Position numbers and translations under genes: made by a program | NCBI RefSeq assembly: GCF_000340435.2 | Contig: NZ_CP011883.2 | Span: 716,607 to 780,606 of the forward strand | Source of the DNA: Mycobacterium haemophilum DSM 44634 | GTDB taxonomy: Bacteria; Actinomycetota; Actinomycetes; Mycobacteriales; Mycobacteriaceae | Direction of reading: 5' to 3' | DNA: 64,000 bases | The notes under the pieces: model-generated | The model's input: the letters and a program-made list of their open reading frames with translations, nothing else | Told to the model about the DNA's origin: nothing | Database searches by the model: none | Shown: piece by piece, positions 22,127-29,379 of the stretch | How positions within the stretch are numbered: the first letter of the stretch is position 1 | How the letters are laid out: each line of letters starts with the position of its first letter

Positions 22127-23061
22127 CTCACGCAATCAGGCCAGTGGACTTCGACAACCTGAAAACTATGACCTACGAGGTTGCCGACCGGGTTGCGCGG
22201 ATCACCTTCAATCGGCCGGAGAAGGGCAACGCGATCATCGCCGATACGCCGCTGGAGTTGTCCGCCTTAGTTGAGCGTGCCGACGTGGACCCGAACGTGC
22301 ATGTCATCCTGGTATCCGGTCGTGGCGAGGGCTTTTGCGCGGGTTTCGACCTGTCCGCCTACGCCGAGGGGCAGTCGCCGGCAGGCGGCGGTAGCGCGTA
22401 CAAAGGCACCGTGCTGGACGGCAAGACCCAGGCCATCAACCACTTCGCGAACCAGCCGTGGGACCCGATGATCGACTACCAGATGATGAGCCGGTTCGTG
22501 CGGGGGTTCTCCAGCTTGCTGCATGCCGACAAGCCGACTGTGGTCAAGATCCATGGTTACTGCGTGGCCGGCGGCACCGACATCGCGCTGCACGCCGACC
22601 AGGTGATCGCCGCCGCCGATGCCAAAATTGGCTATCCGCCGACGCGGGTGTGGGGGGTTCCCGCCGCGGGTCTGTGGGCGCATCGTCTCGGTGACCAGCG
22701 CGCCAAACGTCTTCTGTTCACTGGTGATTGCATCACCGGTGCGCAAGCCGCCGAGTGGGGCTTGGCGGTCGAAGCGCCGGATCCGCAAGATCTCGACGAG
22801 CGCACCGAACGGTTGGTGGCCCGCATCGCTGCGATGCCGATCAACCAGCTGATCATGGTCAAGCTCGCGCTCAATTCCGCTCTGCTGCAACAAGGTGTGG
22901 CCACCAGCAGGATGGTCAGTACCGTTTTCGACGGAGTTGCGCGACACACGCCTGAGGGGCACGCCTTTGTCGCCGACGCAGTCGAGCACGGCTTTCGGGA
23001 CGCCGTGCGCCACCGCGACGAGCCGTTTGGCGACTACGGCCGCCAGGCTTCGCAGGTGTAG
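22123..23061 (+). CDS. echA4: Enoyl-CoA hydratase/isomerase EchA4
   Basis: A 312-residue crotonase-superfamily protein equivalent to EchA4. The oxyanion-hole strands are seen as GEGFCAGFDLSAYAEG at about residues 67-82 and HGYCVAGGTDIALHADQ at about 144-160. It is longer than a minimal hydratase because of an insertion after the first motif. The ATG at 22123 overlaps the stop of the MIRU peptide, so translation is probably coupled to the element. Physiological substrate not determined; context suggests fatty-acid or aromatic acyl-CoA degradation. Confidence 0.92.
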   Translation: MTHAIRPVDFDNLKTMTYEVADRVARITFNRPEKGNAIIADTPLELSALVERADVDPNVHVILVSGRGEGFCAGFDLSAYAEGQSPAGGGSAYKGTVLDGKTQAINHFANQPWDPMIDYQMMSRFVRGFSSLLHADKPTVVKIHGYCVAGGTDIALHADQVIAAADAKIGYPPTRVWGVPAAGLWAHRLGDQRAKRLLFTGDCITGAQAAEWGLAVEAPDPQDLDERTERLVARIAAMPINQLIMVKLALNSALLQQGVATSRMVSTVFDGVARHTPEGHAFVADAVEHGFRDAVRHRDEPFGDYGRQASQV

Positions 23062-23063
23062 CC

Positions 23064-23804
23064 ATGCCGAATATGACTGCCCGATCAGTGGTGCTCAGCG
23101 TGCTGCTCGGTGCCCATCCTGCCTGGGCGACCGCTAGCGAACTGATCAGGCTTACCGCCGATTTCGGTATCAAGGAGACTGCGCTGCGGGTCGCCCTGAC
23201 CCGCATGGTCAGTGCGGGCGATCTAATCCGGTCGGCTGACGGTTATCGGCTCTCCGATCGGTTGCTGGCCCGTCAGCGCCGCCAGGACGAGGCGATGCGC
23301 CCAGGGGTGCGGTCGTGGCATGGGTGGTGGGTCATGTTGATCGTCACCAGCGTAGGCACCGATGCCCGCAGTCGGGCTGCACTGCGAACTGCCATGTACA
23401 ACAAGCGTTTTGGTGAACTGCGCGAGGGGGTATGGATGCGCCCCGACAACCTCGACCTGGACTTGGATCCCGAGGTTGCGGCCCGGGTGCGGATATTGAG
23501 TGCTCGCGACGATGCGCCCGCTCAGCTGGCCGGTCAGCTGTGGGACCTGCCTACATGGACGGCGACCGGCCACCGGCTGCTCGACGAGATGGCCGCAGCG
23601 CCTGACATTCCCGGTCGGTTCGTGGTGGCCGCGGCGATGATGCGCCATTTGCTCGCTGACCCGATGCTGCCGGCCGAACTGCTACCCGCCGATTGGCCGG
23701 GCGCCCAGCTGCGTGCCGCCTACTACGACTTCGCCACTGAACTGGCGGGGCGACGCGACGTGGTGGAACAAAAAGATGGGACTCAACTCGCGGAGGCGAC
23801 ATGA
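23064..23804 (+). CDS. PaaX-family transcriptional regulator
   Basis: A 246-residue protein with the PaaX layout: an N-terminal winged helix (TASELIRLTADFGIKETALR, about residues 20-39) and the PaaX C-terminal region with LWDLPTW. It is equivalent to Rv0674. PaaX represses phenylacetate degradation genes in response to phenylacetyl-CoA; here it sits inside an acyl-CoA operon and probably controls it in response to a CoA thioester. It starts 3 bases after echA4 and overlaps echA5 by four bases. Confidence 0.88.
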   Translation: MPNMTARSVVLSVLLGAHPAWATASELIRLTADFGIKETALRVALTRMVSAGDLIRSADGYRLSDRLLARQRRQDEAMRPGVRSWHGWWVMLIVTSVGTDARSRAALRTAMYNKRFGELREGVWMRPDNLDLDLDPEVAARVRILSARDDAPAQLAGQLWDLPTWTATGHRLLDEMAAAPDIPGRFVVAAAMMRHLLADPMLPAELLPADWPGAQLRAAYYDFATELAGRRDVVEQKDGTQLAEAT

Positions 23805-24580
23805 CTAATCCAGTGCGTGTCGAGCGCAAGGGCCCGGTGACGACGGTGATCCTCAACCGGCCGGCGGCGCGCAACGCCGTCAACGGCCCGACGGCGGCCG
23901 CCCTCTACGCCGCGTTCGAGGAATTCGACCGCGACGACACCGCATCGGTGGCCGTGTTGTGGGGCGACGGCGGAACCTTTTGCGCAGGAGCCGATTTGAA
24001 GGCCTTCGGTACCCCCGAGGCTAACGCCGTGCATCCCAGCGGTCCCGGGCCGATGGGGCCTTCACGGATGCTGTTGTCCAAACCGGTGATTGCCGCGGTG
24101 AGCGGCTACGCCGTTGCCGGTGGTCTGGAGTTAGCCGTGTGGTGTGATTTGCGGGTAGCCGAGGAGGACGCCGTGTTCGGGGTGTTTTGCCGGCGGTGGG
24201 GAGTGCCGCTCATTGACGGCGGTACGGTGCGGCTGCCCCGGCTCATCGGGCAGAGTCGGGCGATGGACATGATTCTCACCGGCCGCGCGGTGGCAGCCGA
24301 CGAAGCGCTAGCGATCGGCTTGGCCAATCGGGTCGTGCCCAAGGGCCAAGCCAGGCAAGCAGCCGAGGAACTGGCGGCTCAACTGGCCGCGCTGCCGCAG
24401 CAATGCCTGCGATCGGATCGATTGTCGGCGCTGCACCAATGGGGGATGCCGGAAGCTGCGGCGTTGGACTTCGAATTTGCCAGCATCTCGCGCGTCGCCG
24501 CGGAGGCCGCCGACGGTGCCGGACGGTTCGCTGCGGGCGCCGGCCGCCATGGCGCCCCGGCGGGTCCTGAGGTGAGCTAG
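23801..24580 (+). CDS. echA5: Enoyl-CoA hydratase/isomerase EchA5
   Basis: A 259-residue crotonase-family protein equivalent to EchA5. The oxyanion-hole motifs are GGTFCAGADLKAFG (about 55-68) and GYAVAGGLELAVWCDLRVAE (about 101-120). The start overlaps the PaaX-like stop (ATGA), showing translational coupling. Together with fadE8 and echA4 it gives a dehydrogenase plus two hydratase-like steps, so the operon probably handles a branched or cyclic acyl-CoA. The gene converges on the DUF3060 lipoprotein gene four bases later, with no room for a separate terminator. Confidence 0.92.
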   Translation: MTNPVRVERKGPVTTVILNRPAARNAVNGPTAAALYAAFEEFDRDDTASVAVLWGDGGTFCAGADLKAFGTPEANAVHPSGPGPMGPSRMLLSKPVIAAVSGYAVAGGLELAVWCDLRVAEEDAVFGVFCRRWGVPLIDGGTVRLPRLIGQSRAMDMILTGRAVAADEALAIGLANRVVPKGQARQAAEELAAQLAALPQQCLRSDRLSALHQWGMPEAAALDFEFASISRVAAEAADGAGRFAAGAGRHGAPAGPEVS

Positions 24581-24584
24581 CGGG

Positions 24585-25067
24585 TCATCCGCCCTTGTTG
24601 ATGGTGTTGCCCGAGCCGATGTTGTCGACCTGCGGGTCGCCGTTTCTATACGTGATGGTGTTGTCGAGCCCCAGCACGCTGAGGTGTTGGTCGATCTTGT
24701 CGAAGGTGATCTTGTTATTCGTGCCGCCGATGGTCACCGTTGCGCAGCTGCCGTTGACGGTCAGCGTGTTGCTGGAGCCGGCCACGTTCAAGGATTTGCC
24801 GTCGCCGCAATCGAGGGTGGCGGTGGTTCCAAGGGATCCGTAGTTCATTGTGTTTCCGATCTCGACCGATGCGGTGGTGGGTGCGCCCGTCGTCGGTGCG
24901 GCTCCGGCACTCGTTGTGGTTGTCACGCTGCTCGTGGTTTTCGTCGACGGGCCTGCCGGGGGGTTGGCCGTCGAGCTGCAGCTGGCCAGCCCGAAAGTTG
25001 TCGGTACGACCGCCAGCGTCAGGGCCAGTGCGGCCAGCCTGGATGCGTCAGTGATGGGGGAGCGCAT
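24585..25067 (-). CDS. Threonine-rich DUF3060 lipoprotein
   Basis: A 160-residue secreted protein equivalent to Rv0679c. It has an N-terminal hydrophobic signal ending in the lipobox LASC at about residues 27-30, a threonine/serine-rich linker (about 40-66), and a DUF3060 domain built of short beta repeats (TLDCGDGKSLNVAGSSNTLT, then GNTINKGG at the end). The linker is a probable O-mannosylation region. It lies 19 bases downstream of a second DUF3060 gene on the same strand. Function is unknown; cell-envelope association is the supported inference. Confidence 0.87.
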   Translation of the reverse strand: MRSPITDASRLAALALTLAVVPTTFGLASCSSTANPPAGPSTKTTSSVTTTTSAGAAPTTGAPTTASVEIGNTMNYGSLGTTATLDCGDGKSLNVAGSSNTLTVNGSCATVTIGGTNNKITFDKIDQHLSVLGLDNTITYRNGDPQVDNIGSGNTINKGG

Positions 25068-25086
25068 GGTTCCTCGATTCCTTGGA

Positions 25087-25464
25087 TTAGCCGGGTACCC
25101 GCTGCAGCCGGTTGACCATGCCTAGTTCGCGGCCGCGGTCCTTGATGAACGGTTCGCCGTTGTGGAAGAACACTGTCTGGTCCCAGCCGTAGACGGTGAT
25201 GTCGTTGATCACGGTGTCGGCGATCACGGTGTTGGACGAACCCATTAACGTGACCGCCCAGCAGGTTCCCTTCGCGGTGACGATATTCGCTGTGCCATCG
25301 ACCATCAAGGTGGAATCGTTGCAGTCCAGAGTCTGCTGGAGGCCCTCCCCGGTGACATGGGTGTCGCCGTTTTTGGCGTGCGCGCTTGGCGGTGGGGCAG
25401 CAGGGGTGGCAGCGATCGTCATGACGCAGGTAGCTAGCGACCCCGCGACAGTTGTCCAATTCAC
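25087..25464 (-). CDS. Secreted DUF3060 protein
   Basis: A 125-residue protein, the equivalent of Rv0680c, with an N-terminal hydrophobic stretch (VAGSLATCVMTIAATPA) that looks like a signal peptide or anchor, followed by DUF3060-type repeats (LQQTLDCNDSTLMVDGTANI). I placed the start at GTG 25464, where GAAGGGG lies just upstream and the length equals the M. tuberculosis protein within one residue; an upstream ATG at 25542 adds 26 residues that precede the signal and look non-coding. It is first in a two-gene operon of paralogues with the neighbouring lipoprotein. Confidence 0.82.
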   Translation of the reverse strand: MNWTTVAGSLATCVMTIAATPAAPPPSAHAKNGDTHVTGEGLQQTLDCNDSTLMVDGTANIVTAKGTCWAVTLMGSSNTVIADTVINDITVYGWDQTVFFHNGEPFIKDRGRELGMVNRLQRVPG

Positions 25465-25531
25465 GGCGGGCCCCTTCGCTGTGGCGGGTGTCTGCTGGAC
25501 TGAGCCTACGTGCACGAACGACCAAGTACAC

Positions 25532-25563
25532 GAGTTCGTCAACTAGAGTCGTTAGTTGAACTC
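25532..25563. promoter_or_regulatory. Candidate TetR operator, DUF3060/TetR divergent region
   Basis: CAACTA (25540-25545) and TAGTTG (25553-25558) are perfect arms with a seven-base spacer, flanked outside by GAGTT and AACTC, giving near-dyad symmetry over 32 bases. It lies between the divergent DUF3060 operon and the TetR gene. Binding is inferred. Confidence 0.5.
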
Positions 25564-25623
25564 ACCGTGCACCGAAAAGCGGCGGTGGCCCAACCGTGTC
25601 ATCGCAATCGAAGGACGATCGCC

Positions 25624-26277
25624 ATGTCAGCTCAGCCGGAACCGCAGTCAGCGGGTGGGCGCCAGCGCGCGGCGAAAGCAGCGAAATCCGTGGCCCGCTC
25701 GGCCAAGCTGAGCCGCGACGGCATTATCGACGGCGCACTGACCTTCCTGGACCGGGAGGGCTGGGATTCGCTGACCATTAATGCGCTGGCGACCCAGCTG
25801 GGCACCAAGGGGCCGTCGCTGTACAACCACGTCAACAGCCTGGAGGACCTGCGCCGCGCCGTGCGGATTCGGGTCATCGACGACATCATCACGATGTTGC
25901 ACCGGGTCGGCGAGGGTCGTGCCCGCGATGACGCGGTGCTGGTCATGGCCTGCGCCTACCGCAGCTATGCCCACCACCACCCCGGTCGGTATTCGGCGTT
26001 CACCCGGATGCCGCTGGGCGGGGATGACCCCGAGTACACCGCTGCGACCAGGGGCGCGGCCGCACCGGTGATTGCGGTGTTGTCGTCCTTCGGCCTCGAC
26101 GGTGAGGAAGCTTTCTACGCAGCGCTCGAATTCTGGTCGGCACTGCACGGGTTTGTGCTGTTGGAAATGACCGGCGTCATGGACGACGTCGACACGGACG
26201 CGGTGTTCTCCGACATGGTGTTGCGGCTGGCGGCTGGCTTGGAGCGGCGTACCACGCTCGGCGGTAATAGGCGGTAA
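25624..26277 (+). CDS. TetR-family regulator
   Basis: A 217-residue TetR regulator equivalent to Rv0681. After a basic N-terminal tail (about 1-35) the helix-turn-helix reads TINALATQLGTKGPSLYNHVN at about residues 51-71, and the C-terminal part resembles the WHG / TetR_C_33-type ligand domain (FWSALHGFVLLEMTG). The ATG at 25624 starts the recognizable protein; the frame runs further upstream without similarity. It is divergent from the two DUF3060 genes across a candidate operator, so those are its likely targets. The two genes downstream on the same strand are an insertion relative to M. tuberculosis. Confidence 0.9.
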   Translation: MSAQPEPQSAGGRQRAAKAAKSVARSAKLSRDGIIDGALTFLDREGWDSLTINALATQLGTKGPSLYNHVNSLEDLRRAVRIRVIDDIITMLHRVGEGRARDDAVLVMACAYRSYAHHHPGRYSAFTRMPLGGDDPEYTAATRGAAAPVIAVLSSFGLDGEEAFYAALEFWSALHGFVLLEMTGVMDDVDTDAVFSDMVLRLAAGLERRTTLGGNRR

Positions 26278-26338
26278 TAGTCTGAGCTAGACGGCAGAAA
26301 CGACCTGAGGTGCCGCTGCGGTCTGCGATACTTCCGGC

Positions 26339-27145
26339 ATGCCACTCAAAGACCGTGTGCTGCAAAGCCCGCTCTATTGGAAGCTGGTCGATCAGAAGCT
26401 GCAGAAGTGGGCTTATCCCCTCGTCACCCGCCGGCTTGGCGCCGACGATGTCTTCCTCAACTTCGGCTATGAGGAGGATCCGCCCATGTCTTTGCAGTTG
26501 GTTGTCTCCGACGAGCCCAATAGGGGTTCTATCCAGCTCTACCATCGCACGGCGACTCAGGCGGATATCCGTGGCAAACGGGTCCTGGAAGTCGGTTGCG
26601 GCCACGGCGGCGGAGCCTCATACCTGATGCGCACCTTGCACCCGGCGTCATATACCGGAATGGATTTGAACTCAACCGGTGTCGCCTTTTGTCAAAAACG
26701 GCACCGGTTGCCCGGCCTAGATTTCGTGCGAGGTGACGCCCAAAACCTGCCCTTCCCCGACCAGTCTTTCGATGCAGTCGTCAACATCGAATCCTCGACT
26801 TATTACCCCAGTCTTCCGCGCTTCCTTGCCGAAGTGGCGCGCGTGCTGCGGCCGGGAGGGCATTTCCTCTACGCCGACGTCCAACCCCACAACGGTGTTG
26901 CTGCATGGGAGGCGATGTTGGCCGACGCCCCGATGCGCATGGTTTCGCACCGGGACATCAGCGCCGAGGTCAGGCGTGGGCTGGAGAAAAATTCGCAGCA
27001 GTGGATGGGCATGATCGATCGCTATCTGCCAGCGTTGCTGCAACGCTTTGCCCGGGATCTCGTCCCTAGGTGGGTCTCGGTCGCTCGTCGTGATCTGGAA
27101 AGCGGGATACTGTCCTACCGGATGTACTGCTTCGTCAAAGAATGA
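26339..27145 (+). CDS. SAM-dependent methyltransferase resembling Rv2952
   Basis: A 268-residue class I methyltransferase. The SAM-binding motif VLEVGCGHGGGASY lies at about 82-95, followed by TGMDLNSTGV and DAQNLPFPDQSFD. Long stretches (EEDPPM, SDEPNR, LYHRTATQ, RTLHPASYTG, KKRHRLPGLDFVRGDA-like, SYRMYCF at the C terminus) match my memory of Rv2952, the enzyme that methylates phthiotriol and phenolphthiotriol in PDIM/phenolic glycolipid synthesis, and the related glycopeptidolipid methyltransferases. No such gene is found between Rv0681 and rpsL in H37Rv. A Sap/GAP-like gene follows, which fits a surface-lipid role. Exact substrate unknown. Confidence 0.85.
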   Translation: MPLKDRVLQSPLYWKLVDQKLQKWAYPLVTRRLGADDVFLNFGYEEDPPMSLQLVVSDEPNRGSIQLYHRTATQADIRGKRVLEVGCGHGGGASYLMRTLHPASYTGMDLNSTGVAFCQKRHRLPGLDFVRGDAQNLPFPDQSFDAVVNIESSTYYPSLPRFLAEVARVLRPGGHFLYADVQPHNGVAAWEAMLADAPMRMVSHRDISAEVRRGLEKNSQQWMGMIDRYLPALLQRFARDLVPRWVSVARRDLESGILSYRMYCFVKE

Positions 27146-27472
27146 GGCGCCGCCGCGTTCTGGCTGTTGTTTGCCAGCGTTGATGCGCAGCTGCCACGCA
27201 CTGACCGTGTCGATGGGGTTGGTGCAGCGCGCAGCCATCTCACCAGCGGCTTTTGTGTTCGGGCGCGCGATTATTCGATTACCCCACATTTGTGGAACCA
27301 ACCGATTACGCTGCTGATCACTTCCCGAATTAGAGGTCGCTTCGATGATTGGGACAGTGGGTTTACGTGTGACGCTGCAGCGTTTGTGCCTAGCAGCAGG
27401 GGGACACGAAGTGGTGAACGATACCGCCACCCAGAGGAGCAGGCTCACCGGCAGCGTAAGGCGGTCCGGCTG
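27146..27472. other. Non-coding gap between methyltransferase and Sap-like gene
   Basis: About 330 bases with no gene I can support. An open frame does extend upstream from the membrane protein into this gap, but that extension lacks membrane character. The middle is locally AT-rich around 27268-27310 and could hold a promoter; no clear hexamer pair was found. Confidence 0.5.
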
Positions 27473-28207
27473 ATGGTGATGGTGTTTGTGCTGGCACTTC
27501 TGGTGGCGGCCGACCCGGTGCGTATTGGCGTTGCGCTGCTGTTGATTTCGCGGCAACGGCCCATGCGTAATTTGCTTGGATACTGGCTCGGCGCCCTGAT
27601 AGCGAGTAGCGCTTTAACTGTCGGGTTGTTGACGGGGCTACGCGGCTTCGCGCCTGCGTTTGCGGAAGGCGTGAATTCCGTTGCTGCGAGCTCGACCGGC
27701 CGGCACGTCCAAATCGTTGTTGGTTTGCTGGTGCTACTCCTCGCCGTGCTCGTCGCGGTGGGCTTCCCAACGCATCTTCGGGCATCGGTACCTGTGCCGG
27801 CCGTCGGCGTTGCACCGGCCGGGCTGTTGAACCCGGGCCGGCCGACCGCACTCTCGCGACTGCTGGGCCGCGCCCGGGGTTTGCTGGATGGCCCGTCTTT
27901 CCGGGTAGCGTTCGTGGTCGGCATGTCCGGCACACCGCCGGCTGTCGAGTGGTTGGTGGCAGTCGCCGCCATCCTGGCCTCGGGAGCGAGCATCGGCATG
28001 CAGGTGAGTGCCGCTATCGGGTTCATCCTTGTGACGCTTGCGGTCGTCGAGATGCCGTTGGTGGCCTACCTGGTGAAACCGGCGCAAACCCAAGTAGTCA
28101 TGCTGCAGTTGCATAGTTGGGTGCGGTCTCGCCGTCGGCAGATTCTGGCCGTCTTGCTTGCTGTAGCGGGAGCCTTTGCGGTGGCAAGCGGCATGGGCGC
28201 CGGCTGA
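27473..28207 (+). CDS. Sap/GAP-family lipid-addressing membrane protein
   Basis: A 244-residue protein with about six hydrophobic segments, starting MVMVFVLALLVAADPVRIGVA, a typical opening of the GAP/Sap family. Members of this family (Gap for glycopeptidolipid, Sap/Rv3821 for sulfolipid-1) are needed to bring complex lipids to the cell surface. A second hallmark is LLISRQRPMRNLLGYWLGA. I chose the ATG at 27473 because the family begins directly at the first membrane helix; the frame continues upstream without family similarity. With the preceding methyltransferase it looks like a two-gene surface-lipid module inserted before the str operon. The lipid is unknown. Confidence 0.8.
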   Translation: MVMVFVLALLVAADPVRIGVALLLISRQRPMRNLLGYWLGALIASSALTVGLLTGLRGFAPAFAEGVNSVAASSTGRHVQIVVGLLVLLLAVLVAVGFPTHLRASVPVPAVGVAPAGLLNPGRPTALSRLLGRARGLLDGPSFRVAFVVGMSGTPPAVEWLVAVAAILASGASIGMQVSAAIGFILVTLAVVEMPLVAYLVKPAQTQVVMLQLHSWVRSRRRQILAVLLAVAGAFAVASGMGAG

Positions 28208-28231
28208 GGCCGGTTGGGTTATCGGGTCGCT

Positions 28232-28261
28232 TTGACCTGCCCGAGCAGGGACGGGTATTGT
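28232..28261 (+). promoter_or_regulatory. Candidate str operon promoter
   Basis: TTGACC (28232-28237) and TATTGT (28256-28261) with an 18-base spacer. The predicted start near 28268 gives a leader of about 200 bases before rpsL. The -10 equals that proposed for rpoB. Confidence 0.6.
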
Positions 28262-28465
28262 GGTTGCTCGTGCCTGGCGGCTTACGGCGCCTGATGTTAG
28301 GGGGCGTGATGCTGGGCCAATTCGCATGTCCAGGATGCAACGGATTCGGTCCGGGGCGGGCACATGCGACACACCCGATCGCAGGGTACTGCGGCGGGGC
28401 ATAACTGCACTACAACCAGACTTGCCAACAGGCTTGACAACGAACGCAACACAGAAAGCCGGTAG

Positions 28466-28840
28466 ATGCCAACCATTCAGCAGCTGGTCCGCAAGGGCCG
28501 TCGGGACAAGATCGGCAAGGTCAAGACCGCGGCTCTGAAGGGCAGCCCGCAGCGTCGTGGTGTTTGCACCCGCGTGTACACCACCACCCCGAAGAAGCCG
28601 AACTCGGCGCTTCGCAAGGTTGCCCGCGTGAAGCTGACGAGTCAGGTTGAGGTCACGGCGTACATCCCAGGCGAGGGTCACAACCTGCAGGAACACTCCA
28701 TGGTGCTGGTGCGTGGTGGCCGGGTGAAGGACCTGCCCGGTGTGCGCTACAAGATCATTCGCGGTTCGCTCGACACCCAGGGCGTCAAGAACCGCAAGCA
28801 GGCTCGTAGCCGTTATGGCGCCAAGAAGGAGAAGAGCTGA
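28466..28840 (+). CDS. rpsL: 30S ribosomal protein S12
   Basis: S12, 124 residues, sits at the decoding centre and controls accuracy. The streptomycin-determining lysines are present as K43 (in TPKKPNSALRK) and K88 (in GGRVKDLPGVRY), the susceptible state. The ATG at 28466 directly follows AAAGCCGGTAG. The gene overlaps rpsG at a TGATG junction, and heads the rpsL-rpsG-fusA-tuf operon. Confidence 0.98.
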   Translation: MPTIQQLVRKGRRDKIGKVKTAALKGSPQRRGVCTRVYTTTPKKPNSALRKVARVKLTSQVEVTAYIPGEGHNLQEHSMVLVRGGRVKDLPGVRYKIIRGSLDTQGVKNRKQARSRYGAKKEKS

Positions 28841-29310
28841 TGCCACGCAAGGGGCCCGCACCCAAGCGTCCGTTGGTCAACGACCCCGTCTACGGGTCGC
28901 AGCTGGTCACCCAGCTGGTGAACAAAATTCTGCTGAAGGGGAAGAAATCGCTGGCCGAACGCATTGTTTATGGTGCGCTCGAGCATGCCCGCGACAAGAC
29001 CGGCACCGATCCCGTCATCACGCTCAAGCGAGCTCTCGACAACGTCAAGCCGGCCCTTGAGGTGCGTAGCCGTCGCGTTGGCGGTGCGACGTATCAGGTG
29101 CCTGTCGAGGTTCGACCGGACCGATCGACCACGCTGGCCCTGCGCTGGCTGGTCGGCTTCTCGCGGCAACGTCGGGAGAAGACCATGATCGAGCGGCTGG
29201 CCAACGAGATCCTCGATGCCAGCAACGGCCTCGGAGCCTCGGTGAAGCGGCGCGAGGACACTCACAAGATGGCCGAGGCAAACCGCGCGTTTGCGCACTA
29301 TCGCTGGTGA
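28840..29310 (+). CDS. rpsG: 30S ribosomal protein S7
   Basis: S7, 156 residues, nucleates assembly of the 30S head by binding the 3' domain of 16S rRNA. It reads MPRKGPAPKRPLVNDPVYGS, with the conserved GGATYQVPVEVRPDR and ALRWLVGFSRQR stretches. Length is normal. Its ATG shares a base with the rpsL stop, indicating translational coupling. A 69-base gap with an AAAGAGAAG ribosome binding site leads to fusA. Confidence 0.98.
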   Translation: MPRKGPAPKRPLVNDPVYGSQLVTQLVNKILLKGKKSLAERIVYGALEHARDKTGTDPVITLKRALDNVKPALEVRSRRVGGATYQVPVEVRPDRSTTLALRWLVGFSRQRREKTMIERLANEILDASNGLGASVKRREDTHKMAEANRAFAHYRW

Positions 29311-29379
29311 TTTAGCCGCCTGCTCCCGTCGACCAGGCGCAATGACAACAGCAACTATCAACCGAAAGAGAAGACTTCT

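Noticed and set aside
27167..27472. N-terminal extension of the Sap-like protein
   Set aside because: The extension lacks hydrophobic segments and family similarity; the family starts at its first membrane helix.
28433..28465. TTGACA at 28434 as the rpsL promoter
   Set aside because: No -10 hexamer lies at a suitable distance before the start codon; the TTGACC-18-TATTGT pair upstream fits better.
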